From assembly GCA_003415625.1 (NCBI GenBank), contig PYIU01000005.1:2237001-2301000 (forward strand): a DNA stretch of 64,000 bases, in the 5' to 3' direction. This DNA comes from Aquanectria penicillioides (lineage: Eukaryota > Ascomycota > Sordariomycetes > Hypocreales > Nectriaceae). Below are positions 54,101-64,000 of this stretch, one piece after another. Both the position numbers and the translations under genes were made by a program. Every line of letters starts with the position of its first letter. The stretch's first letter is position 1. The notes beneath the pieces are model-generated. The model made no database searches and was not told the DNA's origin. It saw only the letters and a program-made list of their open reading frames with translations.

Positions 54101-56151
54101 CAAAGGAGAGAGCTATCAAAATCAGAAGCTTTCGAGGTGGTCGGTCAGATTCTTCAGCCCACCCAGATAGTGAGATCGGGTGAGCTCTACCGCTACCGGG
54201 AACCGGAGGGGCGCAAGATGTGGCAGCTGGACAAAAAGTTTGGAGCCTGGAAATTGGAAGCGCCCCCTAGAAGCGCCCCTTGGAAGCGCCGCGCCGGACA
54301 AGGTGAGCTGAGCGGAGCCTGTGAGCTGGTGCGATCGCGATGACTACCACGCATCATGGGTGAGAAAACCGGCTTTGGGGCTTGAAGGGTCAAAGTATCA
54401 TGACGCCGCTTGCATGGTTGAGCATCAGATGTTGGATCGCTGATGCCCGGGGATTGTTGGATGATGGGGTACCTTGTCTGGAAGTGGATTCGGATAGGTG
54501 GGTACCTGGGGGCGGTGCGCAAAATCTGCGGAGAGGAGTGTATCTCGCTGACTGACGCAAAAGTAACGCCGGCACTAGCAGCCGGCAATCCGCAGGGAGG
54601 ACCCACCGGCTCACTCCACTGAAGCGGCTTTGAAGTCCCGAGCGGCCGGCCACGACCGCTAGCTCGCTCTGCCCTTTGGGGGTTTTTTTCTCTTTGGAGG
54701 GGGGGAAGCACACGGTGGGCGGCACTTGATGGTTCTCCGTCGGTTCTGATGCTGACGTATCCACCAGGATTGAAGTTGGAGTGCTCAGAGCTGTAAGGTG
54801 TGGCACACACAATGCACCGGCGATGCACAACCGATGCACTTGCCTGCTCTCCCCAAGGACACACTTGCCAATTGATAGGTAGACAGGCTGAGGAAGAAGG
54901 TACGACTACAACTGTATGGGCAACACCCTACCGTTTGACATGCTGTTGTGACCTTCCACACCTAGCTACCTGCCTAGGTAGTTTGGTACTGTAGGGATCA
55001 CAACCTCACAAGTGACAGAATTCCCTGCAACTCAACCTTGAAAACTCTCGATCCATTCGATCGGTCAAGCCATGTCCATCCCACCATTGCGAATATTGAC
55101 ATGGAATCTCTTCGCCGCGTTCTCTCGCCCTCTCCCTGAAGCCAGGCATTTCTCCGTGAAAACACAAGACGAAGCGACCGGCGTCAACAAATAAGGCCCG
55201 ACTTGGAAACATGCCACGCCAACTCCCAGCTCGCCCAACCAGACACGATACCACTGCCATGCGCTGCGTCGTTACTGCAGCTCCTTGACGGTCTTCCCCC
55301 TTCCGGGCCTTCTCCATCCAGGCCCTCTTGGCCTGTCGCCCATTCTGCTCGCCGCCTCTTTGGACACTTCTCGCGTCGTTACGAAGTGGCTCAAGGAGCA
55401 TCTGGCGCGGCGGCGTCGCGAGTGGGGCTATGGCGTCCACCCGCCACCCGCATCCCGCATTAGAAGGACTATATTCAACATCAGACCACCCTCGTAGTCT
55501 CCGTCACCACCCACCTCTCCCGAGCCTAGTACGGCTGGCACCTGCCCGGCTCTATTCGGCCCTCAGAGTCTTGGGTTGAATGACGAGTTGACTGACTTTG
55601 ACGCCAGCGCCGTCGCCGCCGAGAAAATGTGACGACGACTGACTGGCACGCCCGGCCCGTCTTCCACTCTCTCTCCCTCGCCCTCGGTGGCTTAGAATTC
55701 TTGGTCGACCCCCCAAGCACACCACCCTCTCGCTCTCTCGGCGCTGGTACACCGAACCCATTGAACAATCCCATGCATATCCACGGCCTAGATTCACCCC
55801 CTCACCAGCTCAAGCTGGCGTCTCTGCCCGTCCCTGTCCCAATCTAAACCCCTCTTCTGATCTGATTCTGATCCAACGGCCACTTCCTCGGTGCCTTGTT
55901 GGGCTCGTAAACCTGCAACATGGCCTGGAGCTTGCCTCACCGCACTAGTTGCTCCCGGTGCGCCTCCTCTCGCTTGTGTAACTTGTTTCCGCCGCATTTT
56001 TCACCTCTCCTCCTTATAGCTCCTCTGTATAAGAAGCGACTCCAATGCCCCGTACTTCTGTTTCCTCCCATTCCCTTTGGTTTCTCCTCAGCTCTCATAC
56101 ATAGAGTTGAGTCTTACTCTATCATTACTATTATCTTACAATTCGCCAACA
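51196..56151. other. Gene-poor 5-kb region and phosphoketolase upstream region
   Basis: No gene is supported in nearly 5 kb, the largest gap in the window. Overlapping open frames (for example 51874-52548 plus and 54193-54864 minus) have skewed composition, no domains and no consistent splice partners. Visible elements are a TACTCCGTA/TACGGAGTA palindrome (53771-53793), AGGTA-type words (54960-54990), a pyrimidine-rich leader from about 55,500 onward and a uORF (55920-56159) just before phosphoketolase. It may hold an unannotated non-coding RNA, lineage-specific genes or a long regulatory region. Confidence 0.45.
53771..53793. repeat. Short palindrome with TACTCCGTA / TACGGAGTA arms
   Basis: Two 9-nt arms in inverted orientation are separated by a 5-nt loop. 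A third partial copy (ACGGAGTA) follows at 53805-53812, and a single TACGGAGTA occurs at 1841-1849. The arms could form a hairpin or a paired binding site. Confidence 0.8.
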
Positions 56152-56159
56152 ATGGCTGA
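55920..56159 (+). promoter_or_regulatory. Candidate upstream ORF overlapping the phosphoketolase start
   Basis: A 79-codon frame opens at an ATG in favourable context (CAACATGG) about 230 nt before the phosphoketolase ATG. It ends with a TGA (56157-56159) that overlaps the main ORF start (56152) in another frame. If it lies in the transcript, ribosomes using it would terminate past the main start, so it could repress translation. Transcript start and any 5' intron are unknown. Confidence 0.4.
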
Positions 56160-58661
56160 AGCTGAGTCCATTCAGCCCTACGGCCTGGCCCGATCCACCG
56201 TCAAGGGCGAGCCTCTCTCCCCCGAAGAAATCAAGCAATACAATGACTTCTTCAAGGCCAGCTGCTACCTCTCCTTGGGTATGATCTATCTCAAAGAGAA
56301 CCCCCTCCTTCGCGAGCCCCTCAAACCCGAGCACCTGAAGCTTCGACTTCTCGGCCATTTTGGTTCCGCTCCTGGCCAGATTTTCACATACATGCACTTC
56401 AACCGCCTTATCAAGAAGTACGACCTTGACGGCCTCTTCATTTCTGGTCCTGGTCATGGTGCTCCCGCTGTCCTGTCCCAGTCCTACCTCGAAGGTGTCT
56501 ACTCCGAGGTATACCCCGATAAGTCTCAAGATATTGAAGGCATGCAGCGATTCTTCAAGAGCTTTTCGTTCCCAGGTGGCATTGGTTCCCATGCTACCCC
56601 AGAAACCCCAGGGTCCCTGCATGAGGGTGGCGAGCTGGGTTATTCCGTCTCGCACGCCTTCGGCGCTGTCTTTGACAACCCAGACTTGATTGCCCTGACA
56701 ATGGTTGGTGATGGTGAGGCTGAGACTGGCCCTCTCGCTACTGCGTGGCACAGTAACAAGTTCCTTAACCCCATTGTCGACGGTGCAGTCCTTCCTGTGC
56801 TCCACCTCAATGGCTACAAGATTAACAACCCCACTGTTCTTGCCCGAATCTCCCACAAGGAGCTTGAAAACCTCTTCCTTGGTTATGGCTGGCAGCCATA
56901 CTTTGTTGAGGGTGACGATGTTGAGACTATGCACCAGGCAATGGCTGCCACCCTTGAGCAATGTGTCACTGAAATCAAGGAATACCAGAAGCAGGCTCGC
57001 GAGTCTGGAGTGGCCACCCGCCCTAGGTGGCCCATGGTAATCCTGCGAAGTCCCAAAGGATGGACTGCACCTCGAAAGATCGATGACAACTACCTCGAGG
57101 GCTACTGGCGTGCTCACCAGGTCCCCATCTCCGATCCCGCAACTAACCCAGCTCACCTGAAGATCCTCGAAGATTGGATGCGCAGCTATGAGCCTGAGCG
57201 CCTATTTGATGAAGAAGGCAAGCCAATCAAGAGTTTGACTGACCTGGTTCCCGAGGGCTTTCGCCGCATGAGCGCCAACCCCGTTGCCAATGGTGGACAG
57301 CTTAGGAAGCCTCTGAAGATGCCCGACTTCAGGAAGTATGCGATCAAGGTTGAAGATCCAGGAAATGTCAACAACGCCAGCATGACCAACATGGCAGTTT
57401 TCCTCAAGGACGTCATTGCCGCCAACCAGCATAACTTCCGACTGTTCGGGCCTGACGAGACCGAGTCCAACAAGCTTGGTGGAGTCTACTCTGCTGGCAA
57501 GAAGGTGTGGATGGGTGAGTATTTTGAGGAGGATGACAACGGAGGCAACCTGGCCCCGGCTGGACGTGTTATGGAGATGCTCTCAGAACACAATTGTGAA
57601 GGTTGGCTCGAGGGTTACATTCTCAGTGGTCGCCACGGACTCCTGAACAGCTACGAGCCTTTCATCCACGTCATCGACTCCATGGTTAACCAGCACTGCA
57701 AGTGGATTGAGAAGTGTCTCGAGGTCGAGTGGCGCAGTAAGGTCGCCTCTCTCAACATTCTCCTGACTGCCGTCGTTTGGCGACAGGATCACAACGGGTT
57801 CACCCACCAGGATCCTGGCTTCCTTGATGTTGTTGCCAACAAGAGCCCCGAAGTAGTCCGCATCTACCTCCCTCCCGATGGGAACTGCTTGCTCTCCGGT
57901 AAGAGATGTCGACCTTCTCCCCTATTGAGCATATTGCTAATCGATAAATAGTCATGGACCACTGCTTGCGCTCCACCAACTACGTCAACGTTGTGGTCTC
58001 GGATAAGCAGGAACATCTCCAGTATCTTTCTATGGATGCTGCCATCGAGCACTGTACCAAGGGAATCGGCATTTGGCCCCAGTTTAGTACTGATGCTGGC
58101 GAGAACCCTGACCTGATCATGGCTTCCTGCGGTGACATTAGCACTCATGAGTCACTTGCGGCTATTGACTTGCTGCTGGAGCACTTCCCAGAGCTCAAGA
58201 TCCGCTGCGTGAATGTTGTAGATCTCTTCAAGCTGATTCACCCATCTGACCATCCTCACGGATTGACCGATGGCGAGTGGGTTAGCCTGTTTACTGAGGA
58301 CACGCCTGTCATCTTCAACTTCCACAGCTACCCATGGATGGTGCACCGCCTCACATATAAGCGACCCGGAAGCAAGAACTTGCATGTCCGCGGCTACAAG
58401 GAGAAGGGTAACATCGACACACCCCTGGAGTTGGCTATCCGCAACCAGACGGATCGCTTCAGTCTGGCCATTGATGCCATCGACAGGATGCCTAATCTGC
58501 GCAACCGCGGCGCGGCGGCCCGCGAGGCCCTCCTCAACGGCCAGATCGAGGCCCGTAACCTGGCCTTTGAGACCGGCCTGGACCCCCCATTCCTCAAGAA
58601 CTGGACCTGGAAGCGAAACGGCATGTGGAGGAAGACTAAGGAGTCTTCCGCTACGCGATAG
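56152..58661 (+). CDS. Xylulose-5-phosphate/fructose-6-phosphate phosphoketolase
   Basis: Exons 56152-57898 and 57952-58661 encode 818 residues; the 53-nt intron lies in the codon before VMDHCLRSTN. This thiamine-diphosphate enzyme splits xylulose 5-phosphate (and often fructose 6-phosphate) with phosphate to give acetyl phosphate. Conserved blocks are RLLGHFGSAPGQIF, LFISGPGHGAPAV, PGGIGSHATPETPGS, GELGYSVSHAFGA, the ThDP/Mg site VGDGEAETGPLATAWHSNKF (G186-D-G), HLNGYKINNPTVLARI and WRQDHNGFTHQDPGF in the pyrimidine-binding domain. The length fits the family (about 800). In fungi it forms a bypass from the pentose pathway to acetate and acetyl-CoA. The start at MAEAESIQPYGL is preceded by CAACA. 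A candidate uORF overlaps this ATG. Confidence 0.95.
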
Positions 58662-59015
58662 AGGACATAGGCTTCAATGCCTTGCTAGAGGATTACTGAT
58701 ATGAATCGGAAATTTAGATGACCGGATAGAGAAGAGTTTTAGGTGGGAAGTTGTGATGATGACGAAGCGAAATATTAGGGCGTTGATTGTTGAATAACCG
58801 GGTGGCTATCTTGTGTTGCAAAGTTTCTTATTCTTATTTCTTTCCTCTCCTTGATAAGTTTGTCTTTGTTGATAAATTTCTCTATACATATATTGCGATT
58901 GGTTTGGCTGTAAATGTTGTCTCTCTATAGGATCTATTATCCCTTACTGTGGAATGGAAATCATGCTTCCAGCGAGTGAGCTATCGAAGCATTGCCTTTC
59001 CTCGATTGAAAGTTT
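58662..59015. other. Convergent 3' region phosphoketolase/GNAT
   Basis: About 350 bp, T-rich (58800-58890), between two converging genes. Probably both 3' UTRs; nothing else was seen. Confidence 0.55.
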
Positions 59016-59441
59016 TTAGTTTTTCGCCTTTCTTGTCATGTGGAACATCTCCATCTTTAGTTCTGCGAACCAGGTCTGATCAACCACTTCAAATCCAAAT
59101 CGTTCATAGAGGCCTTTGCCCTCTGGGCTCGCATTGACGTAACCCATCCACCCCTCCTCGTCGGCCCGTTCCACGCCGTAGCTCATCATGGCGGCGCCGA
59201 CGCCCTTCCGCTGGGCGTCGGGCCGGGTCACAATGCTGCTGAGGAACCAGTGCTCGCGGCCGGCCATGATGCGATGGGTCGCATTGTACGCGCCCTGGAA
59301 GAACTCCGCCGCGAGCGCGCCTTCGCCTTTGGAGGGGAAGTCGGACGGCTTGAAGACGAGCGGAGGATCGGGCGGAGGGGCGGTTGGTCTGCGAACCCAT
59401 CGGACCCAGCCGACAATGGACACGGAGGCGGGGTCGTTGAG

Positions 59442-59472
<31 letters not shown>

Positions 59473-59690
59473 TCTAGGCTTGCGAGGGCGATGACCATGT
59501 GGGTGTCGGGAACTCCGATGTTGTCGGTGATCCACTTGGCCCGCTGCTCGCGGGTCTCCGGGTCGTCGCTGGGGAAGCACCGAATGTTGAGTGCGCTGTG
59601 ATCAAAGGCGTCAAAGTAGACGTCGACCATGGCAGGCACATCGTCGAGAGTCGCGGTCCGGAGCATGATGGTGGGTTTCCTGTTCGCCAT
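59016..59690 (-). CDS. GNAT-family N-acetyltransferase
   Basis: A single exon of 224 codons starting MANRKPTIMLRTATLDDVPA. The GNAT fold is visible from the N-terminal strand-helix (ATLDDVPAMVDVYFDAF). The acetyl-CoA motif is SSIVTRPDAQRKGVGAAMMS (Q/R-x-x-G-x-G/A) at about residues 155-175, and the C-terminal motif B-like part is GLYERFGFEVVDQ. A Ser-Gly repeat (DSGSGSGSGSGL) lies between strands near residue 75 and is coded by a hexanucleotide repeat. Fungi have many paralogues of this type with small-molecule or unknown substrates; none can be named here. It is not related to the Spt10-type enzyme beyond the shared fold. Confidence 0.87.
59443..59472. repeat. Hexanucleotide repeat coding Ser-Gly
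   Basis: About five units of CCGGAG (plus strand) lie inside the GNAT gene. The unit is a multiple of three, so length variants would keep the frame. Confidence 0.88.
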
Positions 59691-60419
59691 GGTGGAATGG
59701 GAGCGAGGCTCAATACAGACCGAGTTTGAAACTGGTAAAAACCGAGAAGAGCTACTAGTTTGAGAATTTCAGACTAATAATAGTTTGGGCGGAGGCTTTG
59801 GGAAGGCTTTGAGAGTGACGTTGTTTGTATCGTTTAGTTTATGCAGATGCATGCATGCAACTCGGCGTGAGTCACACTAAAGATAGCAGGAGTTGCTGAA
59901 GTGGTGAAGGAGGACGAGCTGAGCGTGTGTGTTGAGAGAGAAAAACAATCTTGTCTTATTTTAACCCAATTCAAAGAAACAACGAAATGACTCAGAGGCG
60001 TGAGTTGAAACAAGGGTCTACCCGCCTTTATCTGGTGGTTAGTATTTCTGTCAGTCGATGTACTGTAGCTTGTTTCAAGGGTAAGACGAAGGGCAAGTTT
60101 GACCTTCCATTTTAGTATTGGCTGGGTGGGATTGAATAGCAAGGAATGGAACGACACCAAATACGCACAGTTATTCTCCTTATTGTATGAGCAAGATCTC
60201 AACCGAGAACCCTCTTCAGGATACTCTACTAGTATGAACAATTTCACCACAACTCACAAGCTGGCTATTCTTAAAGTAATTCCCATGTTTCAAGCCCATA
60301 TCCCCCGAAACGCCGTATCCCATTCCTTTAGCCCTTTGCCCTTGACCCTGTTGAGGGGCTCTCCATATACCCTTTTGCTGTAAACATCACCGTTCCGCTG
60401 CTGATCTGGCTTGCTAATC
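59691..60419. promoter_or_regulatory. GNAT promoter and MSH2 3' region
   Basis: Both genes are on the minus strand. About 730 bp with AT-rich stretches and short open frames that do not look coding. The part next to 59691 is the GNAT promoter; the part next to 60419 is the MSH2 3' flank. Confidence 0.5.
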
Positions 60420-63308
60420 CTACAAGGCCTTGACCGATTGGAAAAAAGGATTGGCTAATAAATCGGGATGCGCCCCGACCAACTCCTTGAGCGCGGCGAC
60501 CTTCTCCTCTTGGCTCATCTCGCCCGCCTTCACTTTCTCCTTCCAATCGAGCAACACCTGCTTGAGCATGGCGCTGCCCTGCTCCACATCCTCCTTACTA
60601 TAGCTCAGTGCCAAGTCTTCGTGCTTTGTTGTAAAGTCCTCGAGTTCATCCGCCTTGCGCTTAGCCATCCGCACCACCTTGTCAGGGAAGCGCACCAGCT
60701 CAGCAACGTGAATACCGAAACTCTGGTCACACACGCCTGGTGCCACCTTATATAGGAGCGTCACCTCGCGTTTCTCAGCCTCTGCATTGTCTCCTGTGCC
60801 GCTGATATGGGCTGTGACGTGAAGGTTCTGCACCTGCGGGTACTGCTCTTCCAAAGCAGTGAGCTCGTGGAAATGAGTTGCGAACATGGCGAAGCAACCG
60901 ATTTCCTTGATGATGTGTTCTGAAATGGCCCAAGCCAAACCGAAACCATCATACGTTGATGTACCACGACCCAGCTCGTCAATAATGATGAGGGACTCGG
61001 CCGTAGCCGACTTGAGGATGTTGGCCGTTTCCAGCATTTCAGCCATGAAGGTCGAAACGCCCTTAAGCTGAGAATCGCTCGCACCAACACGCGCAAGAAT
61101 GGAATCAAAGATGGTAAGTTCAGCTTCAGCACAGGGCACGAAGCATCCGACCTGAGCCAAGAGTGCGACCACGCCAGCTTGGCGAATGTACGTCGACTTA
61201 CCGCCCATATTGGGACCGGTGATGATGAGAAACGACGACTTGTCACGTGTGAGTTCCACGTCGTTGGTAATGAACTGAACATCATCCTGCAGCTCCATGC
61301 ATGGATGACGAGCTTCGCGAAGGATCGTCTGACCTTCACCACGAGGGTGGATCTTGGGTCGAACATAGGGTTCAGGAGCGTGCACAGAGGTGTGGGCGAG
61401 GGAGACGATGACGTCGAGATGAGCGAGCACACCAGCAAGTCGCTCAATGACAGGGCAGTAAGAGGCTGCAACTTGAACGACTTCGTGGACTAGGCTGCTC
61501 TGGGTTCGGTTGTAATTCTGTGAGAGCTGGTCATGCTCGCGGCGATAGGCTTGTAGTTTCTTGGTGGTGAAGTAGACACCGTTCTTTTGCGTGGAGCACT
61601 CTTGATAACGCGAGTTGTTGCGGATGCAGCCGGCCTCCTGACGAGTGAGACGCATGCAAACGCCGTGAACCTTGTGGTTCGTCTCAAGGAAAATCTTCTT
61701 GTCAGCCTCCTGACCGAGGTCGCTGGCAGCGGCCCTGAACTCAGCACGAATGTCCTGGTCGAGCTTGTCGAGCTTCTTGCGAATGATACGCAAGCTCTGG
61801 TCAAAATCGGCCTTGATAATGTACTCATGACGATCAAGGGCGTCGAGATCGACCGTCTGTTCCACCATGTCCTGCAGCTTCCCGAGGCTATCAGATAGGT
61901 CACGGAGCTTGGTAGTGTACGCCTCGTCGAGAGGGTCGCGGTAGGCCTCATCCATGACGCCTTCAAATGTTCCAATGAAGCCAGGCAGGCGGATGACAAC
62001 TTGGTAGGCTCGGACTACATCTTCGAGATTTGCCTTGCCACGCTGGAATCTTTTGGAGAGACGGTACAGATCGGGGATGGAGCGGAGGTGCTCCTCCTGG
62101 AGGGTCTGTCGGAGTTCAGTGTCGACGAAGAAGGCCTCCACGAGCTGTTGGCGCTTCTCGATCTCTTGCTTGCTCATCAGGGGCTGTTTTAGCCACTGAG
62201 CAAGCAATCGACTACCCACAGGGGTTTTGCAATGATTGAGTACACCAAATATGCTCATGGTCTTGGATCCATCCCTCGGACCGGGCATGAGGTTCAGGGC
62301 CTTGAGAGCAGCGGCATCCAACTTCATGAATTGGGCTAGGTCATGCTGGTAAAGCTGATATTGGCCAAAGTTGGAGGGGTCTTGAAGAACGCCAAGGTAC
62401 TTGATCAAAGACGCAGCAGAGCCCATAGCCAGCTTGAGGTCGGTCTGGGGAAGCAAAGTCGCGGATCGCTCGTCCTTGAGCAGACGCGCGAGATCCTGTT
62501 CGATATCGCGAGTTCCGAAATCGGAACCTGGCCGCTCCGCAATAGCCACACCACAATTATCGATAATCTTCTTCAACTTGGCCAATTCAGGGTCCTTCTC
62601 CTTTTCACCCTTGTCCATTTGTACCAAACATTCTCGAACACCAAGCTGGATGAGGAGGGCCTCGAAGTTGGAGTACAAGTCGTTGTCGAGGAATTCGCTG
62701 ACACCGAGTTCTCGGACACTAGCATCGGCGAAGCACACACCGACGCTGCGGGCTTCGGAAGCCTTGGTTGAGATCTTGACGGCCAGGATCATGGGAGCCG
62801 CGTCAATCTGGCCTCCGAGCTCATCCTCAACGTCCTGCAGATTACCGGGGGATGCCTGCTTGATGCACTTCCAGTTCATGCGACCGGAAGTACTTTGCCA
62901 AATCTCTATTCTCTTGCCAAGCTTGAGGAGCGCCTCTCGAAGGAACTGACGGAAGACAGTCATAGTCATTGTGACGGATGGAAGTCCGGTGTGGTCGTTT
63001 CGGCCGAGCTGTCGAACGACAGATGTCGTCTTGTAGACCTGGGAGCTGTGAGTGAGTTGCAGTGGAGGCGACGACCAAGGCGAGACCTACCGTCTTTGCG
63101 ATGAAGGTTGCATCTTGGCCGTGGGCGGTGTACCAGTCGCCTCGATCGAAGATGCGGATGTTGTCTTCGGTGACTTGTGGGAGCGACTTGAAGAAGCGGA
63201 TGAAGCCGCCTTCGTCGTCGAGCTGCAGAATTGAGAAATGTTAGAAAGATTCCAGATGTGCGATGCTGAGGATAGAGCACAGACCTTCAATTCTGGTCGT
63301 GAAGCCAT
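60420..63308 (-). CDS. MSH2: DNA mismatch repair protein Msh2
   Basis: Exons 63285-63308 (24 nt), 63091-63222 and 60420-63038 encode 924 residues. Domain I begins MASRPELK, LDDEGGFIRFFKSLP, FDRGDWYTAHG and TTSVVRQLG, then VFRQFLREALL. The connector and lever domains follow. The ATPase domain has Walker A GPNMGGKST at about residues 660-668, LARVGASDSQLKGVSTFMAE, Walker B LIIIDELGRGTSTYDGFGLA and FATHFHELTAL, and a C-terminal helix-turn-helix (DQSFGIHVAELVRFPDKVV). Msh2 pairs with Msh6 or Msh3 to recognise mismatches and small loops. The length is normal for fungi (yeast 964). The first exon is only eight codons, with its ATG in CACCATGG context. No disruption is seen. Confidence 0.96.
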
Positions 63309-64000
63309 GGTGACGGATTGTGCTGTCTGACTGCACGTAGAGGAAAGACTGGATTGTAGAGAGAGAAAGAGCTCCCGAGTAAGGGACAAGAATCGAGGCT
63401 CCTGACTGAGGGCTGGTCGACGTCAATCGGTGGCGGCAGTCGCGTCTGCGGCCCCCACATTGTCTGGGGGACGCGTTTTCTGGCGTTTCTCAATTAAACG
63501 CAGGACGCGAAAAGCCATGACGACCCCCTGTGCAGCCCGCACTAGGTGCCCAGAGGCCCCGGGGAAACGTAGACGGGGTGGGAAACGGCACCAATAATGC
63601 ACCCCGAAGCAACAGCAAAAGCAAAAACACAACGAATCCCTGATGCACATACGAGCCTCTATCCAATGAAAGAGAGAAAAAAATCTACTCCTCAATCAAA
63701 CTTGACCAATTTTTTGCTGTGAATGTTATCTAGGTAAAGAAAAAAAAAATAAAGAGCATGCTTATGTTCAGAGTCGTTTCACGAAGCCCCAAGGTGCTAG
63801 AATTGCACTGATATGGTACCATCCTCTTGTGAAAATGGGACAATCTCAAGACCACTGGACTAGACTAAATCGCCTTTTAGAAAGGAGAGCGTCTCAACTA
63901 GTGTGTTCTTTCTACTCCATGCCAACTTAGATTAACCATGTCCCAAGTGACCCAACAGTGTTGTGGCTGAGTGGAGTCCAGAAATCATTTGGTACCAACA
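63309..64000. other. MSH2 promoter and window end
   Basis: About 690 bp 5' of MSH2. It holds an ACGCGT word at 63471-63476 (+ strand), which matches the yeast MCB element, and an A run near 63,740. Open frames on the minus strand lack features. No gene is visible at the right edge. Confidence 0.45.

Noticed and set aside
54193..54864. 223-codon open frame on the minus strand
   Set aside because: It is Pro/Ser/Arg-rich with no family match and overlaps other frames of similar quality.

Overview
The window is nuclear DNA of a filamentous ascomycete (Pezizomycotina, probably a Sordariomycete; the genus cannot be told from sequence alone). The signs are many short introns (about 45-240 nt) with GTAAGT-like donors, ACTAAC-like branch sites and AG acceptors, roughly one gene per 2.5 kb on both strands, and a gene set typical of such fungi. 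No tRNA, rRNA, transposon, CRISPR array or prokaryotic feature was recognised. Exon models were built by hand from splice signals, phase and family conservation. For every multi-exon model the exon lengths sum to a whole number of codons, after the single-base corrections noted below.

Layout. 0.5-4.7 kb: a MARVEL-like membrane protein and a 12-exon sugar transporter. 7.2-12.6 kb: SKI3 (cytoplasmic exosome cofactor), convergent with RMI1 (OB-fold partner of the RecQ-Top3 dissolvasome). 13.4-20.8 kb: VPS51 (GARP tether), NIF3, a BolA protein, the AP-1 beta subunit, and a 52-residue single-pass membrane protein whose first coding exon appears to be only the start codon. 20.9-28.8 kb: DNA ligase I, eIF3k, a PDCD2/Tsr4 protein and CCT zeta. 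29.3-36.7 kb: a large DUF4470-MYND protein and a Swi5/Ace2-type zinc-finger regulator. 39.2-48.5 kb: a CBS/PB1 membrane protein (Mug70-like), mitochondrial ribosomal protein uS2m, an Spt10-type acetyltransferase and CCT eta. 49.1-51.2 kb: an unknown protein and an ankyrin protein. 51.2-56.1 kb is gene-poor. 56.2-63.3 kb: phosphoketolase, a GNAT acetyltransferase and MSH2.

Functional threads, with no sign of an operon-like cluster: genome maintenance (RMI1, LIG1, MSH2), chaperonin subunits (CCT zeta and eta), trafficking (VPS51, AP-1 beta), RNA turnover and translation (SKI3, eIF3k, uS2m, Tsr4-like) and carbon metabolism (sugar transporter, phosphoketolase).

The strongest unexpected signal is a set of single-base deletions in short homopolymer runs that break otherwise well-conserved reading frames: one in AP-1 beta, two in CCT zeta, three in the Swi5-like gene and probably one at the end of the Spt10-like gene. 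In each of the first three genes, restoring one base per site is exactly what makes the exon phases close. All sites are G or T runs on the + strand. Homopolymer undercalling in the assembly is the likeliest cause. No convincing new biological system was found; the most interesting candidates are the start-codon-only exon gene, the DUF4470-MYND protein and the phosphoketolase upstream ORF.
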